From contig NC_022438.1 of the NCBI RefSeq assembly GCF_000470775.1, positions 496,001 through 560,000 of the forward strand: DNA of 64,000 bases. Direction: 5' to 3'. Positions 50,854 to 57,943 of the stretch are shown in pieces. The DNA is from Leifsonia xyli subsp. cynodontis DSM 46306. Lineage in GTDB: Bacteria > Actinomycetota > Actinomycetes > Actinomycetales > Microbacteriaceae. Positions within the stretch are counted from its first letter, which is position 1; each line of letters begins with the position of its first letter. The translations under genes were made by a program, and so were the position numbers. Below the pieces are notes generated by a model. That model was given only the letters and a program-made list of their open reading frames with translations. It was not told the DNA's origin and did no database searches.

Positions 50854-51639
50854 TTGGCTGAAGTCGTCGTCGTCCCGGATAAGGACGCAGCAGGAGAGCT
50901 CGCAGCGGAGTCGATTCTCGACCTGATCTCGCACAAGCCGGACGCCGTTCTCGGCCTGGCCACCGGGTCCACTCCGCTTCCGGTCTACCGGGCCCTCGCG
51001 CGTCGCGTGGGCGAGCGGAAGGTGGACGTCTCCCACGTACGCGGCTACGCACTGGACGAGTACGTCGGGCTCGAGGCCGGCCACACGGAGTCCTACCGAG
51101 CGGTGATCACCCGCGAGGTCGTGGAACCGCTCGGGCTCACCCCGTCGCTCGTCCATGTGCCCAATGGCGCTGTCGACGGCATCGAGCACGCGGGCCTCGA
51201 CTACGAGCGGGCGATCGCCGAGTCCGGCGGGGTGGATGTGCAGCTCCTCGGCATCGGCACCGACGGCCACATCGGTTTCAACGAGCCCGGCTCCTCGTTC
51301 GCCTCGATCACGCGTGTGAAGACCCTGACCGAGCAGACGCGCCGGGACAACGCGCGCTTCTTCGCCTCCGAGGACGAGGTGCCGATGCACTGCATCACGC
51401 AGGGGCTCTCGACCATCCTGAAGGCGCGACATCTGCTGCTGCTGGCTTTCGGCGAGGGCAAGGCCGAGGCTTTGGCTGGCGCCGTCGAGGGGCCGGTGTC
51501 GGCGTCGAACCCGGGCTCGGCCATCCAGCTCCACCCGCACGTCACCGTCCTGGTGGACGAGGCGGCCGCCTCACAACTGAAGAATATCGACTATTACCGC
51601 TACGCCTACGACCACAAGCCGAGCTGGCAGACGCTGTAG
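50854..51639 (+). CDS. nagB: Glucosamine-6-phosphate deaminase
   Basis: Converts glucosamine-6-phosphate to fructose-6-phosphate and ammonia, the reverse direction of GlmS. It has 261 residues. LGLATGSTPLPVYRAL is the substrate loop, YALDEYVGL the catalytic Asp region, and GIGTDGHIGFNEPGSSF the family signature. TTG 50854 is the start, seven bases after AGGAGG. The last 18 codons and the sequence after the stop are duplicated at 56358. nagA, the preceding enzyme, is at the end of this window. Confidence 0.94.
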   Translation: MAEVVVVPDKDAAGELAAESILDLISHKPDAVLGLATGSTPLPVYRALARRVGERKVDVSHVRGYALDEYVGLEAGHTESYRAVITREVVEPLGLTPSLVHVPNGAVDGIEHAGLDYERAIAESGGVDVQLLGIGTDGHIGFNEPGSSFASITRVKTLTEQTRRDNARFFASEDEVPMHCITQGLSTILKARHLLLLAFGEGKAEALAGAVEGPVSASNPGSAIQLHPHVTVLVDEAAASQLKNIDYYRYAYDHKPSWQTL

Positions 51640-51803
51640 CCAAGCGGCGGCGAGAGGGATATCCGGCCGAGGGAGGCGGGATGTCCCTCTGCTGTCTCTC
51701 ACGTACTTCCGGGGCTTTTCTGTGTGCTTCCGTAGTTTTCCGAGTACTCAGCGCTCCACTCAATATGGATCGCGCGAGCGCTGTCTCCGCCGGCGACCTC
51801 TTA
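51583..51803 (+). repeat. Duplicated upstream module, copy 1 (nagB tail plus leader region)
   Basis: From the last codons of nagB to the IS5-type insertion, this sequence is repeated at 56358-56550. The shared parts include agccgagctggcaga, the gggatatcc/gggatgtcc region and GTACTCAGCGCTCCACT. The part from 51676 on is also repeated before the second peptide gene (from about 52908). The module continues after the insertion at 52602 (ttagcgtgacg) up to the peptide start. It probably holds the promoter of the peptide genes. Confidence 0.75.
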
Positions 51804-52601
51804 GAGATGGTTTCAGTAGTCGTTTTTGGTGAGTTTGCGGGCGCTGGTGATCGCGATTGCTAGAGCGACGAGCGCCGTGATCGTTGAGGCGGTGCGGTCG
51901 TGCGATGCGTGCCTTGATCCCACGACAACGCAGGTAACAGCGGACGCGGCGGTTGTCGTAAGCCTTATCGGCGTGGAAGATAACCGGGCGGCGTCTGGGC
52001 CGACCGCGGCCGACGCCCTTGATCGCGGTGATGTTGTCTAACACAGGTTCCACGAGCATGGAGTCGTGTCGGTTGGCGCCGGAGATCTCCACATGCAGCG
52101 GGAGTCCGTTGCGGTCGGTCAGGACATGGTACTTGGTGCCCCGTTTCCCACGATCCGTGGGGTTAGGTCCAGTGAGATCGCCCCCCTTTTCGCCCGGACA
52201 CTTACGGAGTCCAGGCAGGTTCTTGACCAGTCGATCATGCCAGCCTGGCCGAGTTCGTCGAGCATGATCTTCCGCAGTGCATCCCACGCGCCCGCTTCGG
52301 ACCATTCACGCAGACGCCGCCAACAAGTGACCCCGGACCCATACCCCAACTCGGGCGGGAGCTTCTCCACGGGATCCCCGTCAGCAGCACGAACACGATC
52401 CCAGCGAACACCTTCCGGTCAGGAACCCGAGGCTGCCCAGCCCGCCCATTGACCACAGGCGGCCGAGGCGGAATCAACGGCTCCAGCCGCTCCCACAACA
52501 TATCCGTAATGAACCGATCCTCAGCAAGCGTCGACACTCGACCAGCATCCCCGCTAACCAGCCACAACAACCACCGCCACGCCGACTACTGAAACCACCT
52601 C
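51804..52601 (-). mobile_element. IS5-type insertion sequence (798 bp), degraded
   Basis: Bounded by inverted repeats of about 19 bp (GAGATGGTTTCAGTAGTCG at the left and GAGGTGGTTTCAGTAGTCG read inward from the right). It is flanked by a 3-bp direct repeat TTA (51801-51803 and 52602-52604), as IS5-family members of the IS1031 type make. It has split a conserved leader region: the uninterrupted homologue at about 56550 reads cttcttagcgtga, matching cctctta/ttagcgtga at the two flanks. The transposase on the minus strand is broken. Confidence 0.88.
51805..52570 (-). pseudogene. IS5-family transposase remnant
   Basis: Three frames are needed to read it. MLWERLEPLIPPRPPVVNG is the N-terminal part. 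LGYGSGVTCWRRLREWSEAG with MIDWSRTCLDSVSVRAKRG is the middle, including the first DDE Asp region. HADKAYDNRRVRCYLRCRG carries the second Asp. After IARPHR the usual WVVERT block with the catalytic Glu is missing, and the frame changes again to the C-terminus ALVALAIAITSARKLTKNDY at the very end of the element. The transposase cannot be active. Confidence 0.8.
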
Positions 52602-52646
52602 TTAGCGTGACGAGTTAAACCTTCGTTATCGGGAGAGGAAACGACG

Positions 52647-52853
52647 ATGTCTCTGCAACAGACCGGCCAGACTCTGAACGACCGGGCCGTCACTGGACTC
52701 GACACGGATGCGACGGCCAGCTTCTCGGCGCAGCACCACGAGGTCACGTGTTTCGTCATGTCGATTTTCGTGGTGGCGGCGACGGCGGACATCGCGGCCT
52801 ACGACATGGCTATCGGCGCGTCGGCCCTGGCCGCGACGGCCTTCGCCGTCTAG
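52647..52853 (+). CDS. Putative RiPP/bacteriocin-like precursor peptide 1 (68 aa)
   Basis: A short peptide with a polar leader (MSLQQTGQTLNDRAVTGLD...) of about 31 residues, the motif HEVTC at 31-35, and a 33-residue hydrophobic C-terminus rich in Ala, Val and Ile, ending ALAATAFAV. GAGAGGAAACGACG gives a Shine-Dalgarno before ATG 52647. Four relatives follow in this window; by eye this one and the peptide at 56603 agree at about 43 of 68 positions. The leader/core shape and the neighbouring SdpB- and SdpA-like genes suggest a modified, exported antimicrobial or signalling peptide. No known precursor family is recognised. An IS lies 45 bp upstream of the start, within the conserved leader region. 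Confidence 0.7.
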   Translation: MSLQQTGQTLNDRAVTGLDTDATASFSAQHHEVTCFVMSIFVVAATADIAAYDMAIGASALAATAFAV

Positions 52854-52904
52854 TCCGGGGACCTCGGGCTCTGGCGAGATCGCGCAAGACGCTGCGCGGG
52901 CGTG

Positions 52905-53050
52905 CCGGATGCCCCTCTTCTGTCTCCGGGCACTTCAGGGTTTCTCCGGGTACTCAGTGCTCCACTTAGTTTGGGCTGTGCCCCCGCTGTCGTCGGCGGC
53001 GGCCTCGTAGGGTGACGAGCGAGACCTTGCTTGTGGGAGAGGAAATGACG
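52905..53050 (+). repeat. Duplicated upstream module, copy 2
   Basis: Between peptide genes 1 and 2, sequence related to the modules at 51676 and 56450: ccggatgcccctcttctgtc, GTACTCAGTGCTCCACTTA, then cctcgtagggtgacgag and a GGGAGAGGAAATGACGATG start region. Each of peptide genes 1, 2 and 4 has such a module, so they probably share promoter and translation signals. Confidence 0.7.
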
Positions 53051-53270
53051 ATGTCTTTGCAACGAACCTTTGCAACGAACCGCACAGATCGTGAGCGACC
53101 GGATTCCCGCCGGACTCGATACGGGATCGACCGCCAGCTTCTCGGCGTCGCCTCAGGAGATCACGTGTTTCGCAGTGATCGCTCTCGCCGCTGCGCAGGC
53201 GGCGTCTGACTTCGCCGCTATCGACATCGCCGACCTTGCGGCCATGGCGGCCGTTGCGGCCGTCGGGTAG
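53051..53270 (+). CDS. Putative precursor peptide 2 (leader frameshifted)
   Basis: Third-frame reading from TTG 53070 gives 66 residues: leader MQRTAQIVSDRIPAGLDTG, the motif PQEITCF, then a hydrophobic core ending AAMAAVAAVG. The homologous start ATG 53051 (MSLQ...) is out of frame because a 13-bp unit is duplicated at 53056-53081. Removing one unit restores MSLQRTAQIVSDR, which matches peptide 1 (MSLQQTGQTLNDR). Translation would now need the TTG. The stop lies 3 bp before the HTTM-hydrolase gene, so the genes are probably cotranscribed. Confidence 0.65.
53056..53081. repeat. 13-bp tandem duplication in the peptide 2 leader
   Basis: The unit tttgcaacgaacc occurs twice in direct succession. 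The length is not a multiple of three, so it shifts the frame set by ATG 53051. The other peptide genes have one unit-equivalent. Confidence 0.9.
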
Positions 53271-53273
53271 TCG

Positions 53274-55061
53274 GTGAGGTATCGAACAGTGGCGAAATCG
53301 CGTATTGGGGTGCGATCGTTGCGCGCGTGCGTATCGAAGGCAGGCGGCCTGAGCCGGGAGGGCACCCTCCGCATCGCGGAGTGCCTGAGCGCTGTGACTG
53401 TGCTCACGAGTGTCGCCGAGTATCTGGCGAACTCGGACGATCGCCGTCGCGGTGGGCTCAATGCGTGGGCGACGCTGCGGGAGGAGCAGCGCCGCATCCT
53501 GCCATCGGTGCTCTTCCGGCTGGTCGATGTGGTGTCCGGCCGGGGCGTCAGCCTCGCTCTCACGCTGTTCCGGGGCGCGGCTTCGGCGGCCGTGCTCTCG
53601 GGTCGCGTCAGCGGACGTGCCGGCGGCGCCCTGCAACTCGGGTCGGCGATCGCCCAGATGCTCCTGGGCCCGAGGACCCGGCGCGGCTCGGACGGTTCGG
53701 ATCAGGCGGTCATGCAGACCACGCTCGCCGTTGGAGCCGCCCGGGCCATCGGCACGCCCCGCGCGGCCGACATCGCCCTCAGCCATCTGGCCCTCCAGTC
53801 GACGCTCGCCTACCAGGCATCGGGGTGGGCCAAACTCCCCAACCCGGACTGGGAATCCGGGAAAGCCCTCACCGGTGTCATGCGGACCCGCGCCTACGGC
53901 GATCGCGGAATCTGGCGGATGCTGCACGCGCACCCTGGACTCGCCCGGATGCTGAGCCGCGGGATGCTCGGCTTCGAGTGCGCCTTCGCGCTGGTGCTCC
54001 TCCGATGCGCTCCCGTGACCTGGCTGTTCACGCTGATCGCGGCGGGCTTCCATGTCGCCGTCGGAGCCACGATGGGGCTCGGACGCTTCGTCACCGCTTT
54101 CCCCGCCATGCTGATCGCGGTCCCGTACGTCTTCGGGTCGCGACGTCGCAGCGCCCAAGACCGGTCGGTGCCGCTTCTGCTGGCCGGCACGATCGCGGCG
54201 GGGGTGACCGCCGGGGCGGTGAGCGCTGGCCGGCACGAACGTCGCTGGCGCGACGAGCAGAGCCTGCTCGAGCGGCGTCTCACGGCCGCCGGGACCACCA
54301 TCAGCTTCAGCGAGCGCCGCTCCTCCGGGCCCGGCGAGGTCTGTTTCGTCCTCTTCCCCGGTCTCGGATCACTCCACCACGATCTCACCCGGTGGGCGTC
54401 TCTGCTGTCAAGCGGTGGGCGCGTGATCGTCCTCGCCGATGCGCTCGGCGGCCAGAGCCTCTCCGCCGGGGGGATCGAAACAGCGTTGCGCGGCCTCTGC
54501 GACTTCGTCTCAGCGCTCCCGGGGCGGGTGGTGCTCGTGGGGCATTCGCTCGGAGCCTGCATTGCCGGGTCGATCGCCGCTCGCGTGCCGGAATCGGTCT
54601 CGGAGCTCATCCGGGTCGATCCGACCGATCCCGCCGTGGTGGACACCGATCCGCGGACCAACCCGACGCTCAGGGCCATGCACCTTCTCCCCGCGACGCT
54701 GCTCCTCAGCGGCGGCCTGCTCTTCACCCGGCCGGGATGGATCGCGGGACTTCCCGGCCCGGCCGGCAGCCGCTCCTGGGACGCGCAGCGGACCCCGTCA
54801 TGGTGGCGGCGGGCGGCGGCCCTCTGGCGTCTGATCCTCGAGGACTGGGCGGCGAACGGCGTCCCCGGGCTTGTCGACGCCACCGGGATCGATATCTGGT
54901 CCCAACTCGTCTCCGCGCAGCTGCCCGCCGACGAGTCCCCCGAGAACGGGCGTGTCCGCCTGGTGGTGCGGGGATGCGACCACCACACCATCCTGAGTTC
55001 GCGTGAGCACGCCGAGACGGTGGCGGCGCTCATCCTCGAACACCTCGAGGCGCCCGCATGA
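53274..55061 (+). CDS. SdpB/HTTM-like membrane domain fused to alpha/beta hydrolase
   Basis: A 595-residue protein. Residues 25-320 contain about six to eight hydrophobic segments and the SdpB/HTTM hallmark YQASGWAKLPNPDWESGKAL near 180, followed by FECAFALVLL and GFHVAVGATMGLGRFVTAFP. Residues 345-595 are an alpha/beta hydrolase with FPGLGSLHHD, a nucleophile in VGHSLGACIAG (Ser near 425) and a candidate base in GCDHHTIL near 570. SdpB works with SdpA in maturing the Bacillus SDP toxin. A membrane/hydrolase arrangement is also, as I recall, described for CypH-type linaridin enzymes. It probably modifies or releases the neighbouring peptides. GTG 53274 or 53289 may be the start. Confidence 0.72.
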   Translation: MRYRTVAKSRIGVRSLRACVSKAGGLSREGTLRIAECLSAVTVLTSVAEYLANSDDRRRGGLNAWATLREEQRRILPSVLFRLVDVVSGRGVSLALTLFRGAASAAVLSGRVSGRAGGALQLGSAIAQMLLGPRTRRGSDGSDQAVMQTTLAVGAARAIGTPRAADIALSHLALQSTLAYQASGWAKLPNPDWESGKALTGVMRTRAYGDRGIWRMLHAHPGLARMLSRGMLGFECAFALVLLRCAPVTWLFTLIAAGFHVAVGATMGLGRFVTAFPAMLIAVPYVFGSRRRSAQDRSVPLLLAGTIAAGVTAGAVSAGRHERRWRDEQSLLERRLTAAGTTISFSERRSSGPGEVCFVLFPGLGSLHHDLTRWASLLSSGGRVIVLADALGGQSLSAGGIETALRGLCDFVSALPGRVVLVGHSLGACIAGSIAARVPESVSELIRVDPTDPAVVDTDPRTNPTLRAMHLLPATLLLSGGLLFTRPGWIAGLPGPAGSRSWDAQRTPSWWRRAAALWRLILEDWAANGVPGLVDATGIDIWSQLVSAQLPADESPENGRVRLVVRGCDHHTILSSREHAETVAALILEHLEAPA

Positions 55062-55633
55062 GGCCGGCCGCGGGGGTCGCGGCCCGCTGGTCTTTCTCTG
55101 CGGCATCCTGTGCGCTGCTGTTGCTCACTCTGCTGCGTCAGCATCCCAACCGCTCCGTCCGGCTTCTGCCGCAAACGCGGACGGTTCGGCCCCTCTTCGA
55201 CGAACTCGTGCCCGATTGGCGATTCTTCGCCCCCCGGCCGATGACGACGGATGTCCTGCTGTTCGCGCGAACGCTCGACGCCGCCGGCGAGACGTCTCCG
55301 TGGGTCCCGCTCACCCGCTATCCGCGACGGTCCGCCACCCAGCTGCTCTTCTTCCCCGACCGGCGGCGCAGCAAAGCCTTGCTGGATGTGACGAACCTGT
55401 TCCTGAATCAGCTGGCCGCGAACCCGGGCGGGGTCGAGCGTTTGCCGATGTACCGTCTCCTCGCCGATCGCGCTCGTGTGCTCCTGGAACCGTTCGACGC
55501 CGGTGTCATCGGTTTCCAGTTCTGTGTGGTGAAGGACAACGGCCACGAAGGGGGCGATATCGACATCCCGTTCACCTCGGGGTATCTCTCCCTCGCCGCA
55601 GAGCGCGGCGAGACGGAGGAAGAAAGAAGATGA
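55058..55633 (+). CDS. SdpA-like protein
   Basis: A 191-residue protein with one N-terminal membrane helix (ARWSFSAASCALLLLTLL) and an extracytoplasmic domain. The stretch FDELVPDWRFFAPRPMTTDV resembles the W-x-FF-x-P motif of SdpA-family proteins. It starts at ATG 55058, overlapping the upstream stop by four bases, so the two are coupled, as sdpA and sdpB are. The C-terminal codons (IDIPFTSGYLSLAAERGET) are duplicated at 57944-58018. A CypL-type linaridin protein is an alternative identity. The function is inferred from context. Confidence 0.62.
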   Translation: MRPAAGVAARWSFSAASCALLLLTLLRQHPNRSVRLLPQTRTVRPLFDELVPDWRFFAPRPMTTDVLLFARTLDAAGETSPWVPLTRYPRRSATQLLFFPDRRRSKALLDVTNLFLNQLAANPGGVERLPMYRLLADRARVLLEPFDAGVIGFQFCVVKDNGHEGGDIDIPFTSGYLSLAAERGETEEERR

Positions 55634-55634
55634 C

Positions 55635-55859
55635 ATGAAAAGAAACATGACGATGAGCCAGACTGCTGAGACCGTGAACGGCCTCCTGAGTTCGCGGCTC
55701 AAAACGACGACACCGGCGGAAGGGTTCCGGTCTCAGAGCGAGGTCACGTGTTTGTCGGTTGCTGCGGTCATGGCCTACGCCGCATTTCTGGGAGCCGAAG
55801 CGACGGTGGACGTCGCGGTGGGCGTGGCGGCCTCAGCGGCCACCGCTCTGGCGGTATGA
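55635..55859 (+). CDS. Putative precursor peptide 3 (up to 74 aa)
   Basis: The frame starts at ATG 55635, but ATG 55647 or 55653 (MSQTAETVNGLLSSRLK) better matches the other peptides. After the leader comes SEVTCLS, then a hydrophobic segment VAAVMAYAAFLGAEATVDVA ending SAATALAV. It lies one base after the SdpA-like gene. Its closest relative is the peptide at 58025, which also follows an SdpA-like C-terminus. This is the only peptide gene in the locus with neither an insertion nor a visible frameshift. Confidence 0.7.
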   Translation: MKRNMTMSQTAETVNGLLSSRLKTTTPAEGFRSQSEVTCLSVAAVMAYAAFLGAEATVDVAVGVAASAATALAV

Positions 55860-55899
55860 GAGGAGGGGCTTTCCGATATCGCCGCCACGGGTGACGTTT

Positions 55900-56060
55900 C
55901 GGCATCACAGCGCACCGCCAGGAGTGTCGAGTTCAAACCTGATACCCGCGTCGACCCGCGTGTCGCTGCCACAACGGCAGCGTATCCGGGCTCCTTCCCA
56001 GCAGCCCCGCGACGTGACGGATCGCGGCCATCATCGTCGCATGATGGCCGCGTCTGGCGG
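55900..56060 (-). pseudogene. IS3-type orfA fragment (tentative)
   Basis: On the minus strand MMAAIRHVAGLLGRSPDTL followed by LWQR resembles the HTH of IS3-family OrfA proteins. A change of frame is needed to reach VDAGIR, which fits the usual EVDAG-x-R continuation. No termini are recognised. It overlaps a perfect 11-bp hairpin at 56024-56051. Confidence 0.35.
56024..56051. repeat. Perfect 11-bp inverted repeat
   Basis: GCGGCCATCAT and ATGATGGCCGC around a 6-base loop, about 165 bp after peptide gene 3. It may be a terminator for the peptide operon or part of the IS debris. Confidence 0.5.
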
Positions 56061-56142
56061 GGTGGTGTCGTTCCGTGCCGCGTGGTGAAGGCGGTGAGCC
56101 CTCGTGCGATGGTCAGTGAGAACGTTCTGACAGTTACTCACG

Positions 56143-56215
56143 AGAAAGACACAGAGCACGAGGGCTCTCGACCAGTCTGCTCTCCTCGACCTGCTCGGGG
56201 AATCGAAACTCGCTC
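56143..56215 (+). pseudogene. IS256-type transposase N-terminal fragment (tentative)
   Basis: The frame at 56158 reads TRALDQSALLDLLGESKLA, similar to the first residues of IS256-family transposases of actinobacteria (ALDQSALL-x-x-L). Nothing further of the gene follows. It is one of several pieces of IS debris in 55860-56350, a stretch with no intact gene. Confidence 0.35.
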
Positions 56216-56357
56216 ATACGACCAGACCGTGTCGGGGGCGTGCCCGCGACGTCATGCCCGCCCGCGCGCTTTCGTCAAGGCTGGCTGAGCCCGCTCGCCA
56301 CGCCACGTCGTCCCGGCTCTGGCGAGTCGAGCGGACCGCCCCTGCCCTACGCTTGTG

Positions 56358-56414
56358 AACATCGATTGCTACCGCCACGCTTACGATCGCAAGCCGAGCT
56401 GGCAGAAGCTGTAG
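56358..56414 (+). pseudogene. Duplicated 3' end of nagB
   Basis: Eighteen codons and a stop in frame: NIDCYRHAYDRKPSWQKL, against NIDYYRYAYDHKPSWQTL at the end of nagB. The match continues past the stop (gcggcggcgagagg) into the peptide leader region. It marks the left edge of a duplicated segment that starts inside nagB. Confidence 0.85.
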
Positions 56415-56602
56415 CGAAGCGGCGGCGAGAGGGGCATCCGGCCCGGGGAGGTGGGATATCCCTTCTTTTTCCTCTGGGTACTCAGTGGTCTTTCAGAGTA
56501 CTTAGCGTTCCACCCAATTCGGGTCGCGCGACCGTTGTCGTGGCTGGCGCCTTCTTAGCGTGATGGTAGCGAAAATCTCGCGCTGAGGAAGAGGAAACGA
56601 CG
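56415..56602 (+). repeat. Duplicated upstream module, copy 3
   Basis: Follows the nagB remnant exactly as copy 1 follows nagB. It has gggatatccct, a doubled GTACT-CAG/GTACTTAGCGTTCCACCCA element, cttcttagcgtgatgg (uninterrupted where copy 1 has the IS) and GAAGAGGAAACGACGATG. It probably carries the promoter and ribosome site of peptide gene 4. Confidence 0.75.
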
Positions 56603-57657
56603 ATGTCCCCGCAACAGGCCGCCCAGACACTGAACGACCGGGTCGCCACCGAACTCGACACGGATGCGACAGCCAGCACCTCGGGGCTGCACCGCGAGAA
56701 CATGTGTGTCGGAGTGGTGACGGTCGTCGTGGGGGCGGCGGCGGACATCGCAGCCTTCGATGTCGCCGCGGGCGCCGCGGCCCTGGCCGCGACGGCGCTC
56801 GCCGTGGTGTGTTTCTCAGGGACGTTGGTCAATCTGCTGATGGGTGGCTGGCTGCCGATGGCGGTGTGGGGCCTGTGGTGATTGTAGGAGTGCAGCCAGG
56901 CCGGGAGTGCGTTGCGGCGGGCTGATTCGGAGTTGTAGTGCCGGGCGTATGCCCAGCCGTCGGCGAGGGTGCGGTGGAAGCGTTCGATCTTGCCGTTCGT
57001 CTGCGGATGGTAGGGCCGGGTGCGTTTCGGTTGGATGCTGAGCTCGGCGCAAGCGTCGCGCCAGGCGTATGAGCGGTATGCGGAGCCGTTGTCGGAGAGC
57101 ACCTGTTCGACGGTGACGCCACGGCTGGCGAACCAGCCGACCGCTCGACGCAGAACAGCGATTGCAGTGGCGGCGGTTTCGTCGTCGTGGATCTCGGCGT
57201 AAGCGACACGGGAGTGATCGTCGATGACGGTATGAACGAACGCTGTGCCGGTGATCATGTCGCCGGTGATCCCGTGTTTCCCGGTCCGCTTCGCGGTGAT
57301 GGCCTTGTTCCGCTCTCCCTGGAGACGTCCGACGTAGCGCCAGCCGCCACCGTCGGGGATGTTGCCGAGTTTCTTGATGTCGACGTGGATCATCGATCCG
57401 GGATGCTCGTGCTCGTAGCGGCGGGCGGGTTCGCCGGTGCGGACGTCGACGTGGCTGGGCCGATTGATCCGGCACCGGGAGAGGACCGTGTGAACGGTCG
57501 AGGCGGGCATGCCGAGCTGGGCGCCGATACCGACTGGTCCCAGCCGCTTCTTCCACCGCAGATGCACGACCTTGCGGACCAGTCTTCGCGGGGTCTTGTT
57601 CGGGCTGTGATGCGGCCGTGACGAACGGTCCAGCATTCCCGCCTCGCCCATCTCCAC
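56482..57657 (-). CDS. IS481-family transposase, copy 2, reading out of the element
   Basis: The same transposase as copy 1. The natural start is GTG 57801 behind AGGAGG (MTHANAALTPRECLRLARQV), but TGA at 57688-57690 interrupts the frame; ATG 57657 is the next start. Catalytic motifs are as in copy 1. The element carries no stop codon for it. Here the flank does not supply one, so after NVPEKHT the frame continues about 108 codons antisense through peptide gene 4 and its leader, ending at 56482. Confidence 0.75.
   Translation of the reverse strand: MEMGEAGMLDRSSRPHHSPNKTPRRLVRKVVHLRWKKRLGPVGIGAQLGMPASTVHTVLSRCRINRPSHVDVRTGEPARRYEHEHPGSMIHVDIKKLGNIPDGGGWRYVGRLQGERNKAITAKRTGKHGITGDMITGTAFVHTVIDDHSRVAYAEIHDDETAATAIAVLRRAVGWFASRGVTVEQVLSDNGSAYRSYAWRDACAELSIQPKRTRPYHPQTNGKIERFHRTLADGWAYARHYNSESARRNALPAWLHSYNHHRPHTAIGSQPPISRLTNVPEKHTTASAVAARAAAPAATSKAAMSAAAPTTTVTTPTHMFSRCSPEVLAVASVSSSVATRSFSVWAACCGDIVVSSSSARDFRYHHAKKAPATTTVARPELGGTLSTLKDH
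56603..56807 (+). pseudogene. Putative precursor peptide 4, stop codon displaced by IS481 insertion
   Basis: Reads MSPQQAAQTLNDRVATELD, the motif HRENMC, then a hydrophobic core ending ALAATALAV at 56807, all 68 positions homologous to peptide 1. The IS481-type element begins at 56808, just where the stop codon should be; beyond the element the sequence resumes tttaggccgggggacctcgg, which aligns with ctagtccggggacctcggg after peptide 1. The frame now runs on 24 codons into the IS. The mature part is complete, but the product would carry a foreign tail. Confidence 0.72.
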
Positions 57658-57912
57658 GTAACGACGAGCCCATCGGTCCGCGGTGCGTCAGGACACTCGG
57701 AAGTAGGTCGCCGCCGCAGCAACGGACCAGCCGTCGTCGACGACTTGGCGGGCCAGGCGGAGGCATTCGCGAGGAGTCAAAGCAGCATTAGCGTGGGTCA
57801 CGAGGACCTCCTAAGTCATCGAGTGCAGGGAAACTAGACAGCCCCACTCTCGACCGGGAGGTCCTCACCCATCTATCGCGTCACACCTCAACCAACGTCC
57901 CTGAGCAGCACA
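56808..57912 (-). mobile_element. IS481-type insertion sequence, copy 2 (complete, 1105 bp)
   Basis: Complete element with imperfect inverted ends, TGTGTTTCTCAGGGACGTTG and, from the other side, TGTGCTGCTCAGGGACGTTG, and a single transposase gene on the minus strand. No clear target duplication is visible (gccgtgg on the left, tttaggcc on the right). It appears identical to copy 1 over the overlapping part, including the internal stop, which indicates recent movement or gene conversion. Confidence 0.88.
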
Positions 57913-57943
57913 TTTAGGCCGGGGGACCTCGGACCGTGGCGAG

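Noticed and set aside
49028..51052. Long minus-strand open frame opposite icd and nagB
   Set aside because: It lies antisense to two clear enzyme genes; its composition is that of a reverse-frame shadow in high-GC DNA and it has no domain motif.
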